DNA from: DATFGK01 sp046712825
GTDB taxonomy: Bacteria > Actinomycetota > AC-67
Length of the DNA stretch: 40,530 bases
Reading direction: 5' to 3'
NCBI GenBank assembly: GCA_046712825.1
Contig: JBKKCR010000247.1
Location: forward strand, 1 to 40,530
The notes beneath the pieces are model-generated. The model searched no databases and had not been told where the DNA came from. It was given only the letters and a program-made list of their open reading frames with translations. Of the stretch, positions 23,112 to 31,805 are shown piece by piece. Position 1 is the first letter of the stretch. Every line of letters begins with the position of its first letter. The position numbers and the translations under genes were made by a program.

Positions 23112-24536
23112 TCAGTAGGCGACTGCCCAGGTCGCACGCTCGGTGGCCGGAGCGCCGCACACGAGGCACGTGCCCTGCGCCGGCTCCGGATCGAGCGGCA
23201 GATAGCGGATCGTCGCCTTGGTATCGGCTTTCACGCGGTTCTCGCATTCTCGCCGGCCGCACCAGCCGGCGGCGAGGAACCCGCCGGGGTCGTCGACCAA
23301 CCGCTTGAACTCGTCGTAGTCGCCGGGCGAGAAGGTGTGGGCTTCGCGGAACGCGGTGGCCTCGGAGAGCAGGACCGCCTGGATCTCGTCGAGGATCTCG
23401 GTCACCCGCTTGGCGATCCCCGGTTCGGGCACCTGCTCCTTGGCACCCGAATCCCGGCGCGCGAGGATGGCGTGGCCGGCGGCGATGTCCTTCGGGCCGA
23501 TCTCGATCCGGACGGGGACGCCCTTCAGCTCCCACTCGTTGTACTTGTAGCCGGGGCGGTAGCCCTCACGGTCGTCGACCTTGACCCTCCGGTCGGCAAG
23601 GGCACCAACGATCGCCTTCACCGCGTCGCTCACGAGCGCGCGTTCGTCGTCGGACTTGTAGATCGGGACGATGACGACCTCGATCGGCGCGAGCGAGGGC
23701 GGGAGCCGGAGACCGCGGTCGTCGCCGTGCGTCATGATCACGCCGCCGACGAGTCGCGTGCTCACACCCCACGAGGTGGCTTCCGCGAAGTGCTCCTGCC
23801 CGTCGCGACCGAGGAACTTCACGCCGTACGCTTTGGAGAAGTTCTCGCCGAGGTAGTGCGACGTGCCGGCCTGGAGCGCCTTGCGGTCGCGCATCAGCCC
23901 TTCGATGGTGAACGTCTCGACGGCGCCGGCGAAGCGCTCCGACTCGCTCTTGCGCCCGACCTGCATCGGAAGGGCGAGCACGTTCTCAGCCGCGTCCCGA
24001 TACACATCGAGCAGAATCATGCGTGCCTCGGCGATCGCTTCCTCGGCGGTCTCGTGAGCGGTATGGCCTTCCTGCCAGAGGAACTCGGTCGTGCGGAGGA
24101 ACAACCGCGGGCGAAGCTCCCAGCGCACGACGTTGCACCACTGGTTGTAGAGGAACGGCAGATCCCGGTAGGACTGCAGCCACTTCGAGTACGTGGCCCA
24201 GAAGATCGTCTCCGACGTCGGGCGGATGATGAGCGGCTCCTCGAGATCTTCGCCGCCGGCATGGGTTACCACGGCGACTTCGGGAGCGAACCCTTCGATG
24301 TGGTCGGCTTCGCGCTCGAGGAGCTTGTACGGGATCAGCAGAGGGAAGTAGAGGTTCTCGTGGCCGGTGGCCTTGATCCGATCGTCGAACGCGCGCTGGA
24401 TCCGCTCCCAGATGGCGAAGCCGTACGGCTTGATGACCATCGTGCCACGCGCGAGCGAGGGCTCGGCCAGGCCGGCCTGCTTGACGACCTCCTGGTACCA
24501 GCCGGGGAAGTCTTCCGATTGCTTCGGGAGCGCCAT
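23112..24536 (-). CDS. proS: Prolyl-tRNA synthetase, archaeal/eukaryotic type (type 3)
   Basis: 474 residues from ATG 24536 (MALPKQSEDFPGWYQEVVKQ). The frame stays open far upstream through ispG, but that is an out-of-frame read of ispG and is rejected. It charges tRNA-Pro with proline. Class II motifs are visible: motif 2 within RWELRPRLFLRTTEFLWQEG and motif 3 HGDDRGLRLPP. There is no YbaK-like editing insertion. The C-terminal zinc-binding domain typical of the archaeal type carries four cysteines (GWCGRRECEN and CLVCGAP). This form occurs in several actinobacterial lineages. The gap to ispG is 11 bases, so it is in that operon, and a strong terminator follows 110 bases downstream. Confidence 0.96.
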   Translation of the reverse strand: MALPKQSEDFPGWYQEVVKQAGLAEPSLARGTMVIKPYGFAIWERIQRAFDDRIKATGHENLYFPLLIPYKLLEREADHIEGFAPEVAVVTHAGGEDLEEPLIIRPTSETIFWATYSKWLQSYRDLPFLYNQWCNVVRWELRPRLFLRTTEFLWQEGHTAHETAEEAIAEARMILLDVYRDAAENVLALPMQVGRKSESERFAGAVETFTIEGLMRDRKALQAGTSHYLGENFSKAYGVKFLGRDGQEHFAEATSWGVSTRLVGGVIMTHGDDRGLRLPPSLAPIEVVIVPIYKSDDERALVSDAVKAIVGALADRRVKVDDREGYRPGYKYNEWELKGVPVRIEIGPKDIAAGHAILARRDSGAKEQVPEPGIAKRVTEILDEIQAVLLSEATAFREAHTFSPGDYDEFKRLVDDPGGFLAAGWCGRRECENRVKADTKATIRYLPLDPEPAQGTCLVCGAPATERATWAVAY

Positions 24537-24547
24537 GGGGCGGGAGT

Positions 24548-25696
24548 CTAACGTTTCCGGCCGATCTGCATCACTGATTGTGGCTGAGGGGCGACCCGCG
24601 TCACGGTCGCGGCGCCGTGCGCGCCCTCGGCGCGGAGCTCGGCGGCGAGCTTCTCGACCTCTTTGGCGATCTCCTCGACGATCGCGTCCTCGGGCACCGT
24701 GCGAACGATCTCTCCGCGCACGAAGATCTGGCCCTTCTCCTTGCCGGCGGCGACGCCGACGTCGGCCTCGCGCGCCTCGCCGGGGCCGTTCACGATGCAC
24801 CCCATCACCGCGACGCGCATCGGGACGTCGATGTGCGCGAGCCGCTGCTCGACGGCGGTCGCGAGCGCGAAAACGTCCACTTCGGCGCGGCCGCACGAGG
24901 GGCAGGCGACGAGGTCGAAGCCTTGCTCGCGCAGGTTGAGCGACTCGAGGATGGCGATGCCGGCCTTGACCTCCTCGACGGGGTCGGCGGTGAGGGAGAC
25001 GCGGATCGTGTCGCCGATCCCCTCCGCAAGGAGCGAACCGATCCCGACCGAGGACTTGATGATGCCCTTTGCCGGCGTGCCGGCTTCCGTGACGCCCAGA
25101 TGCAGCGGGTAGTCGCACCGGGTCGCGATCGCGCGGTACGCCTCGATCATCGTCCACGGGTTGTTGTGCTTCACCGAGATCTTGATGTCGTGGAAGTCGG
25201 CGTCCTCGAGCAGCTTCACCTCGAGCATCGCCTGCTCGACGAGCGCCTCGACGGTCGGTCCGCCGAACCGATCCATCACGTCTTTCTCGAGCGAGCCGGC
25301 GTTCGCACCGACGCGGATCGGCACGCCGCGTGCGGAGGCCTCGCGCGCGATGAGCGCGACCTTGTCGTGCTTGCGGATGTTCCCCGGGTTGATGCGGATG
25401 CCGTGGCATCCCGCCTCGAGCGCCGCGATCGCGTACTTCCACTGGAAATGGATGTCGGCGATGATCGGGATCGTCGAATGCGATGCGATCGCGCCGAGCG
25501 CTTCGACGTCGTCGGTGTCCGGGACCGCGACCCGCACGATGTCGCACCCCGAGGCGGCCAGCGCTGCGATCTGCTGCAGCGTCGCGTTCACGTCGGCCGT
25601 TTTGGTTATGCACATCGACTGGACGCTGACGGGTGCGTCGCCGCCGATGGCGACGCTGCCGACGCGGATCTGTCGGGACTTCCTGCGCTCGGTCAC
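24548..25696 (-). CDS. ispG: 4-hydroxy-3-methylbut-2-en-1-yl diphosphate synthase (GcpE)
   Basis: 382 residues from GTG 25696. IspG is the [4Fe-4S] enzyme that converts methylerythritol cyclodiphosphate to hydroxymethylbutenyl diphosphate in the MEP isoprenoid pathway. The TIM-barrel half shows VSVQSMCITKTADVNATLQQI, ADIHFQWKYAI and GIRINPGNIR; the cluster-binding half shows CPSCGRAEVDV and MGCIVNGPGEA, whose cysteines hold the cluster. Dxr, an earlier enzyme of the same pathway, is encoded two genes upstream, so two MEP steps share the operon with the M50 protease between them. Confidence 0.97.
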   Translation of the reverse strand: MTERRKSRQIRVGSVAIGGDAPVSVQSMCITKTADVNATLQQIAALAASGCDIVRVAVPDTDDVEALGAIASHSTIPIIADIHFQWKYAIAALEAGCHGIRINPGNIRKHDKVALIAREASARGVPIRVGANAGSLEKDVMDRFGGPTVEALVEQAMLEVKLLEDADFHDIKISVKHNNPWTMIEAYRAIATRCDYPLHLGVTEAGTPAKGIIKSSVGIGSLLAEGIGDTIRVSLTADPVEEVKAGIAILESLNLREQGFDLVACPSCGRAEVDVFALATAVEQRLAHIDVPMRVAVMGCIVNGPGEAREADVGVAAGKEKGQIFVRGEIVRTVPEDAIVEEIAKEVEKLAAELRAEGAHGAATVTRVAPQPQSVMQIGRKR

Positions 25697-25705
25697 TCCC
25701 CGAGT

Positions 25706-26839
25706 CTAGCCGGGGATGCTTGGGAGCGGATTCACGATGTCGGTGTACAGCAGTAAGAGGAAGAGCATCCCGAAGATCGTCAGCACCATGGCGGTTACGG
25801 GCAAGAGCTTGCGCATGTCGACGTCGCGACGGGTGATCTTTTCCCATGCCAGCACGGCCAGATGGCCCCCGTCGAGCGGCGGGAGCGGAAGGAGGTTCGC
25901 GACGCCGACGAACACGTTGAAACCTGCGACGAGCAGGAACAAACCGGTGAAGTCTCCCCGGCGGGCCAGGTCGCCCGAGGTCTTCCCGATCCCGACGATC
26001 GTCGCCGGATCCTCGGGCCGGCGTTCCTCTGTGCCGGTAGCGACCTTGAAGAGGCGACCGAGCGTCGACGGAGAGAAGATGTTCTTGAACGCGATGAGGC
26101 TGTCCTTCATGCCGACGCCGACGTCGACGGCAGCGGCTCCGATCGCGGAGAAGACGCCTCGCTCTACCTTTCTGAACTCCGGGGAGACCCCGAGGAATGG
26201 GATCGTGGCGCCGTCCCGAACCGTCTTGCCGAGCGTCGCGGTGAGGGTCAATCTCCGGCCGGCGCGCTCGACGACGATGTCGATCGTCTGATCAGGCTGC
26301 CCGCTGCGGATCGCCTCTTGGACCTGCCGCCACTCGCTCACCGTTCGGCCGCCGATCGAAACGATCCGATCGCCGGGCCGCAGGCCGGCGAGTTCGGCCG
26401 GCGCCGGGGCATCGCCCGCCGCCGCGGAACCCACCGTTCCGATCGTCAGTGTCGGATTGTCGAAGTCGGGCTCACCGGAGATCGCCAGGATCGAAGCAAG
26501 GATGATCAACGCGACCACGAAGTGAGTGAACGACCCCGCCGCGAGCACGATCGCGCGCTGCCACGCCGGCTTCGCCTTGAACGTCCTGTGCCGTTCCTCG
26601 GGAGGGATCTCCTCGAGGGGGTTCATCCCCGCGATCCGCACGTAACCGCCCAAGGGGAAAGCGGAGACCCCGTACTCGGTCTCGCCGCGCGTGACCGACC
26701 ACAGCTTGGGACCGAAGCCGATGAAGAAGCGATCCACCTTGATCTTGAACCACTTGGCAGTTACGAAATGACCGGCCTCGTGGATCGCTATCGCGAGCAG
26801 AACGAAGAAGATGAAGATGAAGATGCCGAAACCATTCAT
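25706..26839 (-). CDS. rseP: Site-2 family M50 membrane zinc metalloprotease (RseP-like)
   Basis: 377 residues. The first membrane helix holds the zinc motif HEAGH (20-24). A PDZ domain follows at about residues 125-210 (LRPGDRIVSIGG), and the second zinc-ligand motif is LLPLPPLDGGH in a later helix. Two further hydrophobic segments lie near the C-terminus. Site-2 proteases cut membrane-embedded substrates such as anti-sigma factors; the actinobacterial dxr-linked homologue corresponds to mycobacterial Rip1. The substrate here is unknown. The ATG overlaps the dxr TGA (ATGA) and ispG starts 9 bases after the stop. Confidence 0.94.
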   Translation of the reverse strand: MNGFGIFIFIFFVLLAIAIHEAGHFVTAKWFKIKVDRFFIGFGPKLWSVTRGETEYGVSAFPLGGYVRIAGMNPLEEIPPEERHRTFKAKPAWQRAIVLAAGSFTHFVVALIILASILAISGEPDFDNPTLTIGTVGSAAAGDAPAPAELAGLRPGDRIVSIGGRTVSEWRQVQEAIRSGQPDQTIDIVVERAGRRLTLTATLGKTVRDGATIPFLGVSPEFRKVERGVFSAIGAAAVDVGVGMKDSLIAFKNIFSPSTLGRLFKVATGTEERRPEDPATIVGIGKTSGDLARRGDFTGLFLLVAGFNVFVGVANLLPLPPLDGGHLAVLAWEKITRRDVDMRKLLPVTAMVLTIFGMLFLLLLYTDIVNPLPSIPG

Positions 26840-27972
26840 CGGAGCGCCACGACCTCCTCGCGGGCTTGACGGCGAGCCCAGTCTTCGGCGGCGAGCACGT
26901 CCTCGAGCTCGGGCTCGGCGACGGAGTCGTGCCGCTCGAGGACGCGTTCGATAACCGGAGCGATGGCGCCGAACCGCAAGCGTTCAGCGAGGAAGGCTTC
27001 CACCGCTTCTTCGTTCGCGGCGTTCATCACGCATGGGGAGGTTCCGCCGCTGCGAGCCGCAGCTGCCGCGAGCCCGGGGCACGGGAAGGTCGCTCCGTCG
27101 AGCGGCTCGAACTCGAGCGCCCCGAGCGTCTGCCAGTCGAGCGGCTCGGCTCCGTCGGGGAGGCGTTCCGGCCACGAGAGCGCGATCTGAAGCGGAAGAC
27201 GCATGTCCGGGCTCGAGATCTGGGCGATGCACGACCCGTCGACGAACTCGACGATGCCGTGAACGAGCGACCGAGGGTGGACGACGAGCTCGACCCGGTC
27301 GATGGGGACCCGGAACAGATGATGCGCCTCGATCGCTTCCAGTCCCTTGTTCATGAGCGTCGCCGAGTCGACCGTGATCTTGCGCCCCATGCGCCAGGTC
27401 GGGTGCGCGAGCGCTTGCTCGACGGTGACGTCCTCGAGCTCGGCTCGGGTGCGACCCCGGAACGGTCCGCCTGAGGCCGTGAGGATCACGCGGCGCACAT
27501 CGTCCATCCGGTTTCCCGCGAGGCACTGGAACACCGCGGAATGCTCGCTGTCGACGGGGAGCAGGCGGTCCGGCCGATCGACGATGCGCCGGGTGACCAG
27601 CGAGCCGCCGGCGATGAGCGACTCTTTGTTCGCGAGCGCCACCGTTTTTCCGGCGTCGAGCGCGGTCAGCGTCGGGAGCAGCCCGGCGCTTCCGACGAGC
27701 GCGTTCACGACGACGTCGGCGTCGGGATGCGCGGCCGCCTCGAGCAGCGCGTCCCGCCCGACGCCGAAGCGTGTGCCGGACGGGACCTCGATGTCGCCCC
27801 GGCCCAGAACCGCGACGGAGGGCCGGAACTCGTCGACCTGCGCCGCCAGGAGCTCGGCGTTCGAGCCGGCGGCGAGCGCGACGACGCGGAAGCGGTCGGG
27901 ATGCTTCCGCACCACGTCGAGCGTTTGAGTCCCGATGGACCCGGTCGAGCCGAGCAGTGCGATCCGTTTCAC
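26836..27972 (-). CDS. dxr: 1-deoxy-D-xylulose 5-phosphate reductoisomerase
   Basis: 378 residues from GTG 27972 with AGGAT eight bases upstream. Dxr converts deoxyxylulose phosphate to methylerythritol phosphate with NADPH and a divalent metal, the first committed MEP step. The NADPH-binding start LLGSTGSIGTQTLDV, ANKESLIAGG, the metal and substrate site PVDSEHSAVFQCL, and TASGGPFRGR are present. In Streptomyces an rlmN gene separates cdsA and dxr; here the gap is only 41 bases. Confidence 0.97.
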   Translation of the reverse strand: MKRIALLGSTGSIGTQTLDVVRKHPDRFRVVALAAGSNAELLAAQVDEFRPSVAVLGRGDIEVPSGTRFGVGRDALLEAAAHPDADVVVNALVGSAGLLPTLTALDAGKTVALANKESLIAGGSLVTRRIVDRPDRLLPVDSEHSAVFQCLAGNRMDDVRRVILTASGGPFRGRTRAELEDVTVEQALAHPTWRMGRKITVDSATLMNKGLEAIEAHHLFRVPIDRVELVVHPRSLVHGIVEFVDGSCIAQISSPDMRLPLQIALSWPERLPDGAEPLDWQTLGALEFEPLDGATFPCPGLAAAAARSGGTSPCVMNAANEEAVEAFLAERLRFGAIAPVIERVLERHDSVAEPELEDVLAAEDWARRQAREEVVALR

Positions 27973-28013
27973 GCCATCATCCTGCCAGGGGACCTGAGGC
28001 TACGCTGAGAAGG

Positions 28014-28865
28014 TCACAGAACGACGACTCGGAAGATCCAATAGGCGGCCGGTGCGGTGAAGAGCAACGCATCGAGGCGGTCGAGTGCCCCGCCGTGCCC
28101 GGGCAGGATCGTACCCATGTCTTTGATGTCCAAGTCTCGTTTCAACATCGATTCAGCCAGATCGCCGAGCGGAGCGAGGACCGAAGCCGCAAGAGCGAGG
28201 AGGGCCGAGGACCCGAGGTCCAGCAGCCCGAGGTGCGGACCGATCAGCAGCGCCATCCCGAACACGAAGACCGTCGCCCCGGCGGCGCCTTCCCAGGTCT
28301 TCGACGGACTCACGGCCGGCGCGATCTTGTGCTTGCCGAAGAACGAGCCGGAGGCGTAGGCGCCGATGTCGTAAAAAGCGACCGCGGCGATGTACGCGAT
28401 CACGTGCGCGATGCCGTGCGGCAGGTCGCGGATCAAGATCGCGTGCGCACCGAGAACCGGGATGTAAGCGACGCCGAGCACCGTGACGGCGATGTTGGTC
28501 GCCACGCGGTCCCGCTCCGGATCGACGAGATACCAAAGGAACGCGCCCACGAGTGTCAGCACCATCCCGAACGACAACGCCTGCGGACCCTTCCAGTAGG
28601 CGCCGAAGAGCACGAGCGCGCCGCCGGCGAGCCCGAGCGCGGTCGCCGGCCGGTATCCGCGAGAAGAAAGGGCCGAGTAGAACTCCTGCAGCGCAAGGAG
28701 GATGGCCGCACCGGCGAGCACGGGGAACGCCGCCGGCGTCCAGTACAGGGAGCCGAATATCAAGCCGACGAGGGTGAGGCCGGTGATGATCGCGACGGGA
28801 AGATTGCGGCCCGCGCGAGGAGCCGCCTGTTCGGGCGGTGATCCCTCCGTCGGCGCCGGCTCCAT
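28014..28865 (-). CDS. cdsA: Phosphatidate cytidylyltransferase (CDP-diglyceride synthase)
   Basis: 283 residues, a polytopic membrane protein with about eight hydrophobic segments. It makes CDP-diacylglycerol from phosphatidic acid and CTP for phospholipid synthesis. The C-terminal CdsA signature is complete: GDLAESMLKRDLDIKDMG then LPGHGGALDRLDA, with SPSKTWEGAAG earlier. The first 20 residues are a Pro/Ala-rich cytoplasmic tail. It follows frr after 17 bases. Confidence 0.95.
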   Translation of the reverse strand: MEPAPTEGSPPEQAAPRAGRNLPVAIITGLTLVGLIFGSLYWTPAAFPVLAGAAILLALQEFYSALSSRGYRPATALGLAGGALVLFGAYWKGPQALSFGMVLTLVGAFLWYLVDPERDRVATNIAVTVLGVAYIPVLGAHAILIRDLPHGIAHVIAYIAAVAFYDIGAYASGSFFGKHKIAPAVSPSKTWEGAAGATVFVFGMALLIGPHLGLLDLGSSALLALAASVLAPLGDLAESMLKRDLDIKDMGTILPGHGGALDRLDALLFTAPAAYWIFRVVVL

Positions 28866-28882
28866 GACGCTCGCCCGGCGGG

Positions 28883-29440
28883 CTAGATCTCGGAGAGCTC
28901 GTGCTCTTTGCGCTCGAGCATCTGATCGATCTCGGTCACGAAGCGGTCGGTGAGCTTCTGGAGCTCTTTCTCCGCGCGGTGCCCGTCGTCCTCGGACACC
29001 TTGCCGTCTTTCATGTCCTTGTCGATCTCTTCCTTGGCGTGACGACGCACGTTCCGGATCGAGACCCGGCCGTGCTCCGCGCGATCCTTCACGAGCTTGA
29101 TGAGATCCTTGCGCCGCTCCTCGGTGAGCTGCGGAAAACTGAGGCGGATCACCGCGCCGTCGTTCGACGGGTTCAGACCGAGGTCCGAGGTCAGGATGGC
29201 CTTCTCGATCGACGAGATCGCGTTCCGGTCGTACGGATGGATGACGAGCATCCGCGACTCGGGAACCGAGAACGAGGCCAGCTGCTGCATCGGCGTCGGC
29301 GCGCCGTAATAGTCCACGGTGATCTTCTGGAGGAGCGTGGGTGAGGCGCGCCCGGTTCGGAAGCCGGCGAACTCCTCGCGCGTGACCTCGATGGCCTTCG
29401 CCATCTTTCCTTCAGCCTGCTTGAGCGCCTGGTCGATCAT
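28883..29440 (-). CDS. frr: Ribosome recycling factor
   Basis: 185 residues, the standard length. RRF with EF-G splits post-termination ribosomes. The conserved FRTGRASPTLLQKITVDYYG, PTPMQQLASFSVPE, PYDRNAISSIEKAI and NVRRHAKEEIDK-type segments are present, and the C-terminal helix ends ELSEI. It lies 18 bases after pyrH, the conserved partner. Confidence 0.97.
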   Translation of the reverse strand: MIDQALKQAEGKMAKAIEVTREEFAGFRTGRASPTLLQKITVDYYGAPTPMQQLASFSVPESRMLVIHPYDRNAISSIEKAILTSDLGLNPSNDGAVIRLSFPQLTEERRKDLIKLVKDRAEHGRVSIRNVRRHAKEEIDKDMKDGKVSEDDGHRAEKELQKLTDRFVTEIDQMLERKEHELSEI

Positions 29441-29458
29441 CTGGAGTCCCCTCCGGAG

Positions 29459-30178
29459 CTATCCGCGGACGACGGTGCCGATCGGCTCCCCTTCGAGAGC
29501 TCGGCGGATGTTCCCCTGTACCTGCAGGTTGAACACGATGATCGGAAGCTTGTTGTCCATGCAAAGAGAGATCGCGGTGTTGTCCATGACGCCGAGACCG
29601 CGCTGGAGCACCTCGAGGTACGTGAGCTCGTCGAATCGGACCGCGTTGGGGTTCTTGACCGGATCGTCGTCGTAGACGCCGTCGACCTTCGTGGCCTTCA
29701 GGATCGCGTCGGCGCCGATCTCCAAAGCTCTTTGGGCGGCCGTGGTGTCGGTCGAGAAGTACGGCGTCCCCATGCCGGCCGCGAAGATCACGATCCGACC
29801 CTTCTCGAGATGCCGCACTGCCCGGCGAGGGATGTACGGCTCCGCCACCTGCGTCATCTGGATAGCGCTCTGCACGCGCGTCTGCACGTCGTTCTTCTCC
29901 AACGCGTCCTGCAGCGCGAGCGAGTTGATGATCGTTGCCAGCATCCCCATGTAGTCGGCGCGGGAGCGGTCCATCCCCTGGGCCTGTGGGGAGTTGCCTC
30001 GGAAGATGTTGCCGCCGCCGACCACGACGGCGACCTGCATCTTGAGCTCGCGGACGACCTCACCCAGCTGATCGGCGAGCGAGTTCACGATGCGCGGGTC
30101 GATGCCGAAGCCGAGCTCGGGGTCGGCGAACGCCTCACCCGAGAGCTTCAGAAGGACCCGCTCGTACGCGCCGGCCAT
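29459..30178 (-). CDS. pyrH: Uridylate kinase (UMP kinase)
   Basis: 239 residues. PyrH phosphorylates UMP to UDP with ATP and belongs to the amino acid kinase superfamily. The family features VLLKLSGEAF, VVVGGGNIFRGN, DYMGMLATIINSLAL, VIFAAGMGTPYFSTDTTAAQRALE and ATKVDGVYDDDP are all seen. Its ATG directly abuts the tsf stop with no spacer, so translation is likely coupled. Confidence 0.97.
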   Translation of the reverse strand: MAGAYERVLLKLSGEAFADPELGFGIDPRIVNSLADQLGEVVRELKMQVAVVVGGGNIFRGNSPQAQGMDRSRADYMGMLATIINSLALQDALEKNDVQTRVQSAIQMTQVAEPYIPRRAVRHLEKGRIVIFAAGMGTPYFSTDTTAAQRALEIGADAILKATKVDGVYDDDPVKNPNAVRFDELTYLEVLQRGLGVMDNTAISLCMDNKLPIIVFNLQVQGNIRRALEGEPIGTVVRG

Positions 30179-30787
30179 CTAGTCCACCCCGAGGCGGAAC
30201 CGCGCGAACCGCCGGACTCGTACCGGCTCCTTGAGCTCGGCCGACGCCTCGTCGAGGAGCTGCCCGACCGTCTTCTTGTCGTCGCGGATGTACGGCTGAT
30301 CGACGAGGCAGTTCTCCGCGAAGAACGCGTTCAGCTTTCCCTCGACGATCTTCTCGATGACGTTCTCGGGCTTTCCTTCCGGCGCCTGCGCCCGGTAGAT
30401 CTTCTTCTCACGCTCGACGAGGTCCTCGGGCACCTCGTCCCGCCCGACGAACTGCGGGTTCGCGAACGAGATGTGCAGCGCGATCTCGCGCGCGAGCGCG
30501 CGGAAGCGGTCGGTCTTGGCGACGAAGTCGGTCGCGCAGTTGAGCTCGACGAGCACGCCGAGCTTGGCCGGCATACCCGGGTCCGGTGTGTGCAGGTACG
30601 CCTCGACGAGGCCTTCGTCGGCCCCACGCGTAGCGAACTTCTTCGAGCTGGCCAGTCCGCGTTCGCGAACGAGATCCTTGGCCTTCTCCATGTCGCCGCC
30701 GGCGTCTTGCAACGCCTTCTTTGCGTCCATCATCCCGGCGCCGGTTGCGTCCCGGAGCGCCTTTACGTCTGCTGCCTTGATCTCCAC
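30179..30787 (-). CDS. tsf: Elongation factor Ts, short form
   Basis: 202 residues from GTG 30787, a start fixed by AGGAGA six bases upstream and by the family start (VEIKAADVKALRDATGAGMMD). EF-Ts recharges EF-Tu by expelling GDP. The TDFVAKTDRF and MPAKLGVLVELNC segments are present. At about 200 residues it is the Thermus-like short form and lacks much of the E. coli C-terminal half, as in many actinobacteria relatives of intermediate length. It lies 23 bases after rpsB. Confidence 0.95.
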   Translation of the reverse strand: MEIKAADVKALRDATGAGMMDAKKALQDAGGDMEKAKDLVRERGLASSKKFATRGADEGLVEAYLHTPDPGMPAKLGVLVELNCATDFVAKTDRFRALAREIALHISFANPQFVGRDEVPEDLVEREKKIYRAQAPEGKPENVIEKIVEGKLNAFFAENCLVDQPYIRDDKKTVGQLLDEASAELKEPVRVRRFARFRLGVD

Positions 30788-30810
30788 CAGGTCTCCTGTC
30801 GATCTTCGGT

Positions 30811-31653
30811 CTAGCGCATCATGCCGCGTTTGCGTTCCTCTTCTTCGATCTCCTTGCGGCGCTTCTCTTCTTCCTCTTCCGCGAGCAGCTGCAGTTCCCA
30901 CTCCGCCAGCGGCTCCTCGGGCATCAGCTCCGGTTCTGGGGGCTGTTCCTGTCCGCCGGCGTCTGGCGCGCGCGAGCCGAGGCCGTCGATCACGGAGTCG
31001 GAGATGATCCGCGTCAGCAGCGCGATGGCGCGGATCGCGTCGTCGTTGCCGGGCAGCGGATAGTCGACCTCATCGGGATCGCAGTTGGTGTCGAGCGGCG
31101 CGACCACCGGGATGTTGAGCTTGCGCGCTTCCTGGACGGCGATGTGCTCCTTGCGCGTGTCGACGACCCAGAGGGCCGACGGGAGCTTGGTCATCTCGCG
31201 TATGCCGGAGAGGTTCTTCTCGAGCCGCTCCCGTTCCGCGCGGAGCTTGAGGACTTCCTTCTTCGGCAGCACGTCGAACGCGCCGGTCGCCTCCATCGCT
31301 TCCAGCTCGCGCAGACGCGACAGCCGCTTCGACATCGTCTGGAAGTTGGTCAGCATCCCGCCGAGCCAGCGCTGATTGACGTAAGGCATTCCGCAGCGAC
31401 GCGCTTCATCCTCGACGATCTGCTGCGCCTGCTTCTTGGTTCCGACGAACAGGATGGTGCCGCCGCGAGAGACGGTGTCGCGAACGAACCGGTACCCGCG
31501 CTCGATCCCATCGACGGTCTTCTGGAGATCGATGATGTAGATCCCGTTGCGCTCGCCGAAGATAAAGCGGCGCATCTTGGGATTCCATCGGCGGGTCTGG
31601 TGTCCGAAATGGACGCCCGCCTCGAGGAGCTGCTTCATGGTTGTTACGGCCAT
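30811..31653 (-). CDS. rpsB: 30S ribosomal protein S2 with long charged C-terminal tail
   Basis: 280 residues from ATG 31653, with GGAGG eight bases upstream. S2 joins the 30S subunit late and binds S1 or substitutes near the mRNA exit. The core matches the family: MKQLLEAGVHFGHQTRRWNPKM, QRWLGGMLTNF, NIPVVAPLDTNCDPDEVDYPLPGNDDAIRA (shown as separate motifs in the protein). After about residue 225 there is a Pro/Glu-rich stretch and a dense Glu/Lys/Arg run (AEEEEEKRRKEIEEEERKR), probably a helical or coiled tail that many S2 proteins lack. It opens the rpsB-tsf-pyrH-frr cluster. Confidence 0.96.
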   Translation of the reverse strand: MAVTTMKQLLEAGVHFGHQTRRWNPKMRRFIFGERNGIYIIDLQKTVDGIERGYRFVRDTVSRGGTILFVGTKKQAQQIVEDEARRCGMPYVNQRWLGGMLTNFQTMSKRLSRLRELEAMEATGAFDVLPKKEVLKLRAERERLEKNLSGIREMTKLPSALWVVDTRKEHIAVQEARKLNIPVVAPLDTNCDPDEVDYPLPGNDDAIRAIALLTRIISDSVIDGLGSRAPDAGGQEQPPEPELMPEEPLAEWELQLLAEEEEEKRRKEIEEEERKRGMMR

Positions 31654-31722
31654 ACATGAACCTCCGGTTGTCCCTCCGCTCACCGTGGCCTGGGCTTTCG
31701 CTCAGTGCCCCGCTCGGCAGAA

Positions 31723-31739
31723 CCCCGGACGCGCCGGGG
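31723..31739 (-). promoter_or_regulatory. Strong hairpin in the rpsB leader
   Basis: CCCCGG and CCGGGG form a perfect 6-base GC stem with a 5-base loop, about 70 bases before the rpsB ATG. No T run follows. In several bacteria S2 represses its own mRNA through leader structures, so a regulatory role is possible; it is not shown by the sequence. Confidence 0.45.
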
Positions 31740-31770
31740 ACCGGTTGCCGATCGGCGAGCGTGCGAATTT

Positions 31771-31786
31771 GCTCCCTTGTGGGAGC
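31771..31786 (-). promoter_or_regulatory. Stem-loop at the rpsB/membrane-gene boundary
   Basis: GCTCCC-TTGT-GGGAGC is a perfect 6-base inverted repeat. On the minus strand it follows the membrane gene stop by about 20 bases and is trailed by AAATTC rather than Ts. A TACCAT (-10-like, 31793-31798) lies just upstream, so the hairpin could be the 5' end of the rpsB mRNA or a weak end of the preceding gene. Confidence 0.4.
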
Positions 31787-31805
31787 CCACGGATGGTAGC
31801 AGAGC

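Noticed and set aside
24545..24550. TAGACT as a -10 for proS
   Set aside because: The TAG is the ispG stop codon and the gap to ispG is only 11 bases, so the match is probably forced by the stop.
24537..25847. The proS frame stays open about 1.3 kb upstream, giving an apparent 911-residue protein
   Set aside because: It reads ispG and part of the M50 gene out of frame. The extension is Arg-rich with no synthetase similarity, and ATG 24536 gives the expected ProRS N-terminus.
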